Source: DATLBA01 sp035527275
GTDB lineage: Bacteria; Planctomycetota; Phycisphaerae; FEN-1346
Assembly (NCBI GenBank): GCA_035527275.1
Contig: DATLBA010000032.1
Span: 1 to 5,009 of the forward strand
Direction of reading: 5' to 3'
Length of the DNA: 5,009 nt
A model generated the notes under the pieces. The model saw only the letters and a list, made by a program, of their open reading frames with translations. It was not told where the DNA came from and did not search any database. A program made the translations under genes and the position numbers. This document shows positions 1 through 4,549 of this stretch, one piece after another. Each line of letters begins with the position of its first letter. The first letter of the stretch is position 1.

Positions 1-929
1 CGGGTCACCGGAACCCCGCCCACCGCCCCCGTCCCGCAACTGGCCACCTCGATGCCGCGATCCTGGAGTTCCTCCGGCTCGCAGCCGAAACGGTCCGCCA
101 GCATCCGTTTCGCCAGCGCCGCCGCCATCGGGCTCCGACACACGTTGCCCGAGCAGACCATCAGCACGCGCGTCCGCGCAAGACGCGCTACGCGCCGGGC
201 TGTAATCGCCCCCTCCCGCAAAACTTCGAAGGAATCGTCCTCGCGGATGCGGACCACCGTTGAAGGCCGGGCGTAGGGCGTCGGTCCTGCGTCCACGATG
301 AGCGGCACTTTGCCGTCGAACTCGGCGAGGGCCTGGCCGGCCTCGTGGGGCGGGGGATGACCGGCCGCGTTTGCGCTCGACGCCGCCACAGGCACCCCGG
401 CGGCCAGCAGAATCGCCCGGCCGACCGGATGGCTCGGACACCGCAGGCCCACCGTTCCCTCGTAGTAAATCCCCGCTTCGACGAGCGGAGTTCGAGGCGC
501 GTTCCCCTTGCGCCGGTCAGGGACGACCAGCGCCAGCGGTCCCGGCCAGGCCTTCCGGATAAGGCGCGTGGTCAGCGGCGAGAGGTGGCCGGCATAGCGC
601 TCGGCCTCCTCAGGGCCGGAGAGGTGCAGGGTATAGGGCTTGTCGGGGGCGCGGCCCTTCAGGCGGTCCAGTTCGGCCATGGCACGCGGGTCCGCCGCGC
701 TCGCCCCGATGCCGTACACCGTTTCCGTCGGAAAGACGATGACCTGGCCGCCGGCGAGGGCGTTGGCGGCTTCGCGCACCGCGTCGTCGTTCGACCCGTC
801 GCTCGCCCCATCGCTAGACCCAGAGGCTCTCGACGGGGAGGCTCCCTGGCTCGCCGCGGCGAGCCGTGGCCGGCTCGACGGGTCGTTCGGGCCGGTTTCG
901 GATACGATGAGGATGCGCGTCTTCATCAT
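1..929 (-). CDS. Fused threonylcarbamoyl-AMP synthase (Sua5/YrdC/TsaC) and low-molecular-weight protein phosphatase, C-terminus cut by window edge
   Basis: Two domains are read in one frame (309 codons visible). Residues about 50-245 form a Sua5/YrdC domain: PTETVYGIG (67-75), RLKGRAPDKP (89-98), WPGPLALV (128-135), VGLRCPSHP (160-168), SSANAAG (184-190) and PSTVVRI (222-228). This family makes threonylcarbamoyl-AMP from threonine, bicarbonate and ATP for t6A37 of ANN-decoding tRNAs in the cytoplasm. From about residue 254 a LMW-phosphatase P-loop follows: CSGNVCRS, with nucleophile Cys259 and Arg265 (C-X5-R). The remainder, including the usual acidic catalytic DP motif, is outside the window. 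In Bacillus the two activities are separate neighbouring genes (ywlC, ywlE). YwlE, an arginine phosphatase, has Thr where this loop has Val263, so tyrosine-type specificity is more likely (inference). The start is ATG at 929; ATG at 926 is equally possible and gives a better distance from GGAAAG. Residues about 16-47 are an unusual Ser/Ala/Gly-rich insertion. Confidence 0.9.
   Translation of the reverse strand, partial: MMKTRILIVSETGPNDPSSRPRLAAASQGASPSRASGSSDGASDGSNDDAVREAANALAGGQVIVFPTETVYGIGASAADPRAMAELDRLKGRAPDKPYTLHLSGPEEAERYAGHLSPLTTRLIRKAWPGPLALVVPDRRKGNAPRTPLVEAGIYYEGTVGLRCPSHPVGRAILLAAGVPVAASSANAAGHPPPHEAGQALAEFDGKVPLIVDAGPTPYARPSTVVRIREDDSFEVLREGAITARRVARLARTRVLMVCSGNVCRSPMAAALAKRMLADRFGCEPEELQDRGIEVASCGTGAVGGVPVT
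786..889. mobile_element. Small palindromic element apparently inserted in frame in the Sua5 N-terminus
   Basis: The 8-mer GTCGTTCG occurs at 786-793 and again at 882-889, 96 bp (32 codons) apart. Just inside are short inverted ends CCCGTCG (795-801) and CGACGGG (876-882). The interior holds a perfect 18-bp palindrome GGCTCGCCGCGGCGAGCC (848-865). Removing one 96-bp unit joins ETGPND directly to DAVREAANAL, which restores an ordinary Sua5 N-terminus. The layout (target-like duplication, inverted ends, palindromic core, length a multiple of three) fits a non-autonomous palindromic element that became protein-coding, as Rickettsia palindromic elements do. No transposase is present. Slippage-driven expansion is the alternative. 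Confidence 0.5.
787..822. repeat. Three degenerate 12-bp tandem units inside the Sua5 insertion
   Basis: Units TCGTTCGACCCG (787-798), TCGCTCGCCCCA (799-810) and TCGCTAGACCCA (811-822) are related 12-mers. On the coding strand they encode GSSD, GASD and GSND, a tetrapeptide repeat that forms a flexible Ser/Gly/Asp linker ahead of the Sua5 core. Confidence 0.6.
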
Positions 930-980
930 CGCTTTCCGTTCGCTCGCCTGGCACTGCAGCGCCACTTTGCGCGGCGGGTC

Positions 981-1056
981 GGAAAAGGGGACTAGCTCCG
1001 GAAAAGGGGACTGGCTCCGGAAAAGGGGACTGGCTCCGGAAAAGGGGACTGGCTCC
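981..1056. repeat. Four tandem copies of a 19-bp purine-rich unit
   Basis: The unit GGAAAAGGGGACTGGCTCC repeats exactly head to tail at 981-999 (one variant base, ACTAG), 1000-1018, 1019-1037 and 1038-1056. The GGAAAAGGGG core is the complement of the CCCCTTTTCC core in the array at 1084-1153, so the two arrays can pair over a long distance. The array begins about 50 bp upstream of the Sua5 fusion start and would lie in its 5' leader if the promoter near 1233-1262 is real. Similar GGAAAAGGGGAC motifs are, to my recollection, widespread in planctomycete intergenic DNA; this was not checked. Confidence 0.9.
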
Positions 1057-1070
1057 TTTTCCGGCCGTTA

Positions 1071-1179
1071 GGAAAAGGTGCCTGTCCCCTTTTCCGTGTC
1101 CCCTTTTCCGTGTCCCCTTTTCCGTGTCCCCTTTTCCGTGTCTCCTTTTCCGTGGGAAAAGGTGCCTGTCCCCTTTTCC
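1071..1179. repeat. Five 14-bp tandem units bracketed by two 25-bp direct repeats
   Basis: A 25-bp sequence at 1071-1095 recurs identically at 1155-1179. Each copy is an imperfect hairpin with arms GGAAAAGG and CCTTTTCC around TGCCTGTCC. Between and overlapping the first copy are five units of GTCCCCTTTTCCGT at 1084-1097, 1098-1111, 1112-1125, 1126-1139 and 1140-1153; the last has TCTCC in place of TCCCC. The polypurine/polypyrimidine asymmetry could support triplex or slipped structures. The outer hairpins resemble REP-type sequences mobilised by IS200-like RAYT transposases, but no such gene is in the window. Confidence 0.9.
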
Positions 1180-1232
1180 AGACTTTTTCAGCGGCCTGCC
1201 CAGGAAGAGTCGCCGTGCCTGCGAGTCGAACA

Positions 1233-1262
1233 AGTGTAAAGCCCCCCCGCGCGCCAAGTCAA
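1233..1262 (-). promoter_or_regulatory. Possible sigma70-type promoter for the Sua5-phosphatase fusion
   Basis: On the minus strand TTGACT (1257-1262) is followed after 18 bp by TACACT (1233-1238), giving 5/6 and 4/6 matches to consensus hexamers. Transcription would start near 1226 and give an approximately 300-nt leader carrying both tandem arrays. The -35 lies within GCGCTTGAC, a 9-mer shared with the candidate promoter at 3948-3976. The call rests on consensus matching only. Confidence 0.35.
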
Positions 1263-1287
1263 GCGCTGAACCCCGCGCGTTACGCCG

Positions 1288-1314
1288 TTCCCTCTCCCTC
1301 GACGGGAGAGGGAA
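1288..1314. repeat. Perfect 11-bp hairpin, dispersed-repeat type
   Basis: Arms TTCCCTCTCCC (1288-1298) and GGGAGAGGGAA (1304-1314) flank a 5-nt loop TCGAC and are followed by GGGGTGAGGGTGA. Versions of this sequence recur in many bacterial genomes as intergenic repeats (recollection, not searched). No T-tract follows on either strand, so it is not a classical terminator. Confidence 0.75.
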
Positions 1315-1338
1315 GGGGTGAGGGTGACGCGCGGGTGC

Positions 1339-1421
1339 CACGCTTTCGCTTGCGAAAGCGTGCGCGTGGGCGCGCCGCCTTCGGGCGCGCACCGGGTACC
1401 ATGTTTACCCGCCGTGGCGGG
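1339..1421. repeat. Cluster of three further perfect hairpins downstream of the ParA-type gene
   Basis: Hairpin A has 11-bp arms CACGCTTTCGC (1339-1349) and GCGAAAGCGTG (1352-1362) with a 2-nt loop. Hairpin B has arms GCGCGCC (1370-1376) and GGCGCGC (1384-1390). Hairpin C has arms CCCGCC (1408-1413) and GGCGGG (1416-1421). They lie 110-190 bp beyond the stop of the ParA-like gene and could block 3' exonucleases or end transcription without a U-tract. The composite reads like one multi-hairpin dispersed intergenic element. Confidence 0.6.
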
Positions 1422-1528
1422 CTTTCGCTCTTGTCCGGCGTAGCCCAACGGGCGAAGACGGAAGGACGAAGGCGGAACAGGGCACGGTTATGGATGTCCC
1501 CAATGCACCTTTGAGACGGGGAAGTCAG
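1422..1528. other. Short intergenic spacer after the ParA-type gene
   Basis: No gene is seen. A 23-bp segment at 1439-1461, centred on GCCCAACGGGC, matches 4104-4126 at 20 of 23 positions in the same orientation. No U-tract terminator is visible directly after the ParA stop. Confidence 0.5.
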
Positions 1529-2524
1529 TCATGGCGCCTTGATTCCTGCGCGTTTGGCAATCCCCTGGGCAACCGCAAGGAAGTCCTTGTAGGCCTCCGC
1601 TACGGCGTTCGCGTGGGCCCCCAGTGCGCCATCGGCGGCCTTGAGGAAGAACATGGGCTTGCGGGCTTCCTGGGCAAGGGGCATCAGGCTGCGGTAGTCC
1701 TTTAGTTTGGCGATGCAGTTCGGGTCGGTGTCGACTGTGATAGACTGGTCCATCGGCTGTTGGATCACGGCCTGGGCATAGGTGGAGGGCATGCGTGCGA
1801 TCCAACGATCAAAGGCTTTGACTGGACGGTCGAGTCGGATCGAGTGTCGCAGAACCATGTAGCCCAAGGGTTGAATGCTCCCAGGGGGCAGGTCGAGATC
1901 TTCGATGGGGTTCTTGGCAACGCGTTCCTTCCATTGCTCACGCCAGCGGCGAAGAGCAGGACCTAGGTTTTTGAGGCCTTGAATTGAGAACAGATCCGGC
2001 CCTAGGGGAATGACGACGAAATCGGAGGCAACCAGCGCTGCACGGTTAATAGCGCCGAGGTTCGGGCCAAGGTCGACCAAGATCACATCTGCCCTGTGAG
2101 CGCCGGCAGCCCCCTGGAGAATTCTCCAGAAGGCCGAGATCACTCGAAATGCTCGCGGAACGCCGTCCATGCACTTGGGCCATTGCTCCGAGAGATCGTC
2201 TTCAAATGTCGAAAGGGCCATATCGCCCAGAATGAGGCCCAGGCGCTCGTTGATGATCTCGACATGTGGATTAGCAATATCCCCTTCGCCGTCTTTCAGC
2301 GGCTGGACAATTCCGTAGATTGTCAAGGAATGACCGTTGCTTTGCATGACCTGTTCAAGCCGATCCTCATCAAGAAAGGCCGCGGTTAGGTTGCCTTGCG
2401 GATCGAGGTCGGCGGCGATCACACGGAGGCCGCGATCGGCGAACATCCACGAGAGGTGGTAGACCATCGACGTCTTGCCGACTCCGCCCTTGTTGTTGAA
2501 GAACGCGATGACCGGAGTGCTCAT
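1529..2524 (-). CDS. ParA/MinD-family ATPase, second gene of a two-gene operon
   Basis: This 331-residue protein is a deviant-Walker P-loop ATPase of the ParA/Soj/MinD group. Visible motifs are NNKGGVGKTS (10-19, signature Lys12 and P-loop Lys17), A' motif AADLDPQGN (37-45, Asp41), and Walker B VILVDLGPN (147-155, Asp151) followed by FVVIPLGPD (169-177). Proteins of this class dimerise on ATP, often bind DNA or membrane, and switch off on hydrolysis. The N-terminus starts at the fold, so there is no DNA-binding extension as in plasmid P1 ParA. No ParB gene or parS-like site is seen, so a partition role is unlikely. The start ATG overlaps the upstream stop codon (ATGA, 2521-2524) with AGGAGA six bases upstream at 2530-2535, which implies translational coupling. 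The length is above Soj (about 250), with a distinct C-terminal part after about residue 205. The family call is firm; the role is unknown. Confidence 0.93.
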   Translation of the reverse strand: MSTPVIAFFNNKGGVGKTSMVYHLSWMFADRGLRVIAADLDPQGNLTAAFLDEDRLEQVMQSNGHSLTIYGIVQPLKDGEGDIANPHVEIINERLGLILGDMALSTFEDDLSEQWPKCMDGVPRAFRVISAFWRILQGAAGAHRADVILVDLGPNLGAINRAALVASDFVVIPLGPDLFSIQGLKNLGPALRRWREQWKERVAKNPIEDLDLPPGSIQPLGYMVLRHSIRLDRPVKAFDRWIARMPSTYAQAVIQQPMDQSITVDTDPNCIAKLKDYRSLMPLAQEARKPMFFLKAADGALGAHANAVAEAYKDFLAVAQGIAKRAGIKAP

Positions 2525-3714
2525 GGTATTCTCCTCAGAATGACCGCGACGTGCGCAGCCTCAACTTGGAACTCGGGCGGCGGATTACCGTTGCGGGCCA
2601 TAGCCTCGCGAGCCATAGCGATACCCATTCCAAACCGCTGTACGTAGCCGAGTTCCTTCATGACGGCAGCGAGGTTGGGGTTGCGATAGTCGCAGGCGCC
2701 CGGCTGTCCGAAATTTGCCCGCGTGACCTGACCGAACGGGCCGCCCGGATTCTGCACCTCAACTCGGTCCTTGTACCAGTAAAGGCGTACGGGTGCATTT
2801 GTGTTCTCATAAGAGCGATGGAGCACCGCGTTCCGCGTAATCTGCTGAAGCGCCACCAATGGGTAGTCCGGTTTGCGCACCTCAACCGATCCTGATGTGA
2901 AGTCCACTGTCGCCTGGATGTTCACTTTCATCAGTTCATCGAGTTCGCTCAGCATGTCCGACAAAGAGCCGCGCACTTCGCGATCCGATTGCACCGGGTC
3001 CGAGAGTGTGGTGCCGTCGATGCGCACAAAATGGATGTAAGCGCCGGGAATCCAGTCCGTGGGACTCTTGCCAACTGTCAGGACCCCCAGGACCGTGGGA
3101 CATGTCGGCGGCCCGGGATGCGCGAACTTCGCCACCAGGAGCTGATGCTCCACACTGCGCTGGTTCTGCTCCAGGACATCGCTTGACACGGCAGATGGAA
3201 TGTACATGCGATGGAACACCAGATCGTCCAGTACATCCAGTCGAGCGGAATCCAACGGCCGTATATCGGCGGGTAAATCCCTAAACCGACGTTTCTCGTT
3301 CAGCACTCGCTCATCGTCGGGACTGGCAATGCCGCGGCGCGGACCCACGCGAATCCAGACGGTTCCCTTGAACTTGACCGGTGGCGCATCGGAAGGAAGC
3401 ACCACAACCACCGCCACGTCTTGCCCCTTTAGATTATGCTTCTGCACCGTCATTGAGGGAAACGGCAGGATGTTCCCGTCTGACCGCATGGACGAGAGCG
3501 TCAGGAGCAACTGGTCGGTCAGATGCAATCCGACCGGATTGCCCCGATCATCAACCCCAACAAACAGAACCCCCGCCTGGCGGTGATCGGGGAGATCGTT
3601 GGCGAAGGCGCAGATAGTCTGCCGTATTCTGTCACCATCTGATATCCCCTCCTTACGCTCCGTCCGATCAGACTCCAAGTCAGCCATCAATGCTTCGAGT
3701 TCCTGGTCTGTCAT
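2521..3714 (-). CDS. Schlafen-type AlbA_2 domain protein with C-terminal GHKL-like ATPase region (COG2865-like)
   Basis: This is a 397-residue protein. Residues about 10-135 form an AlbA_2 (Schlafen-type) nucleic-acid-binding domain: ESDRTERK (14-21), ICAFANDLP (34-42), VLFVGVDDRGNPVGL (49-63) and WIRVGPRRGIAS (120-131). ExxxxExK plus a later acidic residue in GVDD matches the spacing of the E/E/D nuclease site described in mammalian Schlafens (eye alignment). Residues about 283-395 look like HATPase_c_4 of RecG-like/COG2865 proteins: TRNAVLHRSYE (293-303, N-box Asn295), VQNPGGPF (320-327), RNPNLAAVM (344-352) and QRFGMGIAM (359-367). The middle (about 150-280) is unrecognised. The start is ATG at 3714, with AAGGAG seven bases upstream. 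Its stop overlaps the ParA start, so the two are probably made in fixed ratio. GC is lower than in the flanking genes, which suggests transfer. COG2865 proteins are often annotated as transcriptional regulators; a nuclease or sensor role in defence is the alternative. Confidence 0.88.
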   Translation of the reverse strand: MTDQELEALMADLESDRTERKEGISDGDRIRQTICAFANDLPDHRQAGVLFVGVDDRGNPVGLHLTDQLLLTLSSMRSDGNILPFPSMTVQKHNLKGQDVAVVVVLPSDAPPVKFKGTVWIRVGPRRGIASPDDERVLNEKRRFRDLPADIRPLDSARLDVLDDLVFHRMYIPSAVSSDVLEQNQRSVEHQLLVAKFAHPGPPTCPTVLGVLTVGKSPTDWIPGAYIHFVRIDGTTLSDPVQSDREVRGSLSDMLSELDELMKVNIQATVDFTSGSVEVRKPDYPLVALQQITRNAVLHRSYENTNAPVRLYWYKDRVEVQNPGGPFGQVTRANFGQPGACDYRNPNLAAVMKELGYVQRFGMGIAMAREAMARNGNPPPEFQVEAAHVAVILRRIP

Positions 3715-3721
3715 CTGGCTG

Positions 3722-3735
3722 CTCCTTCAAGAAGG
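3722..3735 (-). promoter_or_regulatory. Ribosome binding site inside an inverted repeat (AlbA_2 gene)
   Basis: The strand read 5'-3' carries CCTTCTTGAAGGAG. AAGGAG (3722-3727) is the Shine-Dalgarno sequence, 7 nt before ATG. CCUU (3732-3735) and AAGG (3724-3727) can pair around a CUUG tetraloop, which would partly mask the site. The stem is only four base pairs, so the effect may be small. Confidence 0.5.
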
Positions 3736-3739
3736 CCAC

Positions 3740-3753
3740 ACCACGCAGGTGGT
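3740..3753. promoter_or_regulatory. Short perfect inverted repeat in the leader of the operon
   Basis: ACCAC (3740-3744) and GTGGT (3749-3753) are separated by GCAG, 26-39 bp upstream of the AlbA_2 start codon. It is operator-sized and well placed to control initiation, but short enough to be chance. Confidence 0.25.
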
Positions 3754-3760
3754 ATGCCGG

Positions 3761-3841
3761 TCATTCTACCGCCGCTTCTATCACCCGCACCAGGCGCGGG
3801 TTGGGCGTGCCGCAATCGTAGGCGACGTATAGCCAGGGTCG
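3761..3841 (-). pseudogene. C-terminal remnant resembling a DUF3883/NOV_C domain
   Basis: A frame ending at TGA 3761-3763 reads RPWLYVAYDCG, then TPNPRLVRVIEAAVE and a stop. The pattern (aromatic-WLYV-hydrophobic, D/N-C, then P-x-L-x-R-[IV]) is like the end of DUF3883/NOV_C domains, common at the C-termini of SNF2-type helicases in restriction and defence loci. Upstream, the frame enters a hairpin (3837-3900) and loses any protein-like character, so at most a tail survives. The match is short and made by eye from memory. A chance reading frame is a real alternative. Confidence 0.3.
3783..3801. repeat. Six-bp hairpin in operon leader
   Basis: ACCCGC (3783-3788) and GCGGGT (3796-3801) surround a 7-nt loop. 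It overlaps the DUF3883-like remnant and would be transcribed if the promoter at 3948-3976 is used. Confidence 0.45.
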
Positions 3842-3900
3842 CGTCCCGGAAGTGGGTGGAAACCCGCCTGAGGCGGGCAGGTTTGGGTTTCGGCGCGACC
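3837..3900. repeat. Nested hairpin element upstream of the operon
   Basis: Outer arms GGTCGCG (3837-3843) and CGCGACC (3894-3900) enclose a central hairpin CCCGCC TGA GGCGGG (3863-3877). The central hairpin resembles the one at 1408-1421 on the other side of the operon. The whole looks like a dispersed intergenic hairpin element and breaks the short reading-frame remnant next to it. Confidence 0.6.
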
Positions 3901-3916
3901 TGTATCCGAAGCCTCA

Positions 3917-3943
3917 TCCGGCCCGCCTTCCGCGCGGGCCGGA
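3917..3943. repeat. Strong 10-bp GC-rich hairpin
   Basis: Perfect arms TCCGGCCCGC (3917-3926) and GCGGGCCGGA (3934-3943) flank a 7-nt loop. It begins almost exactly where transcription from the candidate promoter at 3948-3976 would start, so it would be a 5'-terminal stem of the operon mRNA, a position known to protect transcripts from decay. No T-tract on either strand argues against an intrinsic terminator. Confidence 0.65.
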
Positions 3944-3947
3944 CGTT

Positions 3948-3976
3948 ACTCTAAGCCGCCTCCAAGTACCTGTCAA
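3948..3976 (-). promoter_or_regulatory. Candidate sigma70-type promoter for the AlbA_2-ParA operon
   Basis: On the minus strand a perfect TTGACA (3971-3976) is followed by a 17-bp spacer and TAGAGT (3948-3953), 4/6 to TATAAT including the key A2 and T6. It would give a structured leader of about 225 nt before the ATG at 3714. GCGCTTGAC around the -35 is shared with the candidate promoter at 1233-1262. An overlapping frame ends LDRYLEAA-stop here (3951-4046), so the sequence may instead be a coding remnant. An alternative -10, TAGAAT, lies at 3763-3768 without a clear -35. Confidence 0.45.
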
Positions 3977-4078
3977 GCGCCGAGACGTCGAGATGCTGTC
4001 GGCCGAGACCGTTCGTGACGCCTCGACGGTTCGCAGCCGCAAGCCGTCATCCATCTCCAGCGCCGCGCCACACGAGGC

Positions 4079-4136
4079 GGTCCAAAGTCCCGAGCCTGCC
4101 CGACGAAGCCCAAAGGGCGAAGGCGGGTCCAAAGTC
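4079..4136. repeat. Direct 11-bp repeats flanking a GCCC-AAA-GGGC motif
   Basis: GGTCCAAAGTC is present at 4079-4089 and 4126-4136. Between them lies a segment centred on GCCCAAAGGGC (4108-4118), whose 23-bp context (4104-4126) matches 1439-1461 at 20 of 23 positions. It appears to be a short dispersed repeat unit. Confidence 0.55.
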
Positions 4137-4145
4137 TGCTGTCCC

Positions 4146-4213
4146 CCCAATCCTCCCTCGGCGTCCCGTTCGATCCCGGCGCGCCGGGACTCAGGGTAGG
4201 CCTCTGCGTTGAA
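4146..4213 (-). repeat. Diverged, inverted partial copy of the MITE-like sequence
   Basis: CTCTGCGTTGAA (4202-4213) is the exact reverse complement of 4570-4581, and CCCAATCCTCCC (4146-4157) is the exact reverse complement of 4600-4611. The order of the two blocks is kept and the gap between them differs, so this looks like an older or rearranged copy of the same element in opposite orientation. Confidence 0.5.
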
Positions 4214-4515
4214 ACCACACCCGGCATGCAAATCCCGTGCCAAACTTCGCGGAAAAACGGCCATACCATCAACCGCGCTCCATAGCATAGTCGCTAAAAC
4301 GAGGGTTTTGCGAGGCAAAACCGGGGCGGTTGTCGCCCATTTTCGGGCCAAATCGGGGCCATAATCGCGTGAAAACGGGACGTTTTGCACCCCAAACGGA
4401 CCTTTCCACACCCCAAAACCCCCCTGGCGCTCTGGAAACTCGGTTGCGACCCCCCAAAAAACGCGCCAAAATTCGCCCGTCCCCCAAAAAAATTCTTTTG
4501 GAATTTTTCCCACTG
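4214..4515. other. Gene-free stretch with G-run/T-tract motifs and short hairpins
   Basis: No convincing gene is seen. On the minus strand runs of four to six G sit next to T-tracts: C-run/A-run pairs on the plus strand at 4390-4396, 4411-4418, 4450-4461 and 4481-4492, plus six C at 4419-4424. Perfect hairpins are GGTTTTGC/GCAAAACC (4304-4311, 4315-4322), AAAACG/CGTTTT (4372-4377, 4381-4386) and AAAAATTC/GAATTTTT (4488-4495, 4501-4508). Translations are low complexity in every frame. Confidence 0.6.
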
Positions 4516-4543
4516 GTCCGCCATAGCCTTGGCGACGGCGGAC
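4516..4543. repeat. Nested hairpin between the G-run zone and the MITE-like element
   Basis: Arms GTCCGCC (4516-4522) and GGCGGAC (4537-4543) enclose a symmetric 3x3 internal loop and an inner GCC-TT-GGC stem. It lies about 235 bp downstream of the HD-GYP stop, and no T-tract follows on either strand. Confidence 0.5.
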
Positions 4544-4549
4544 GCCCCC

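Noticed and set aside
345..995. 216-codon plus-strand frame
   Set aside because: It is antisense to the clearly conserved Sua5 domain, is rich in Arg, Gly and Ala as expected of a GC-rich shadow, and has no motif.
981..1179. CRISPR array
   Set aside because: Units are directly tandem with no unique spacers of constant length, and there are no cas genes.
814..1392. 192-codon minus-strand frame through the tandem arrays
   Set aside because: Its GKGD/KRG repeats are a direct translation of the 19-bp and 14-bp units, and it ends in a different frame inside the Sua5 gene.
1339..1421. Classical intrinsic terminator of the operon
   Set aside because: The stems are strong but no run of T follows on the minus strand, so only a general 3'-end role is suggested.
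1529..2524. Plasmid or chromosome partition locus (parAB)
   Set aside because: No parB-like gene, no helix-turn-helix extension on the ATPase and no parS-like palindrome are visible.
3914..4513. 199-codon open frame on the minus strand between the HD-GYP gene and the operon
   Set aside because: It crosses hairpins, repeats and the G-run zone, is low complexity (repeated FWG/FGG), has no recognisable motif and no good ribosome binding site.
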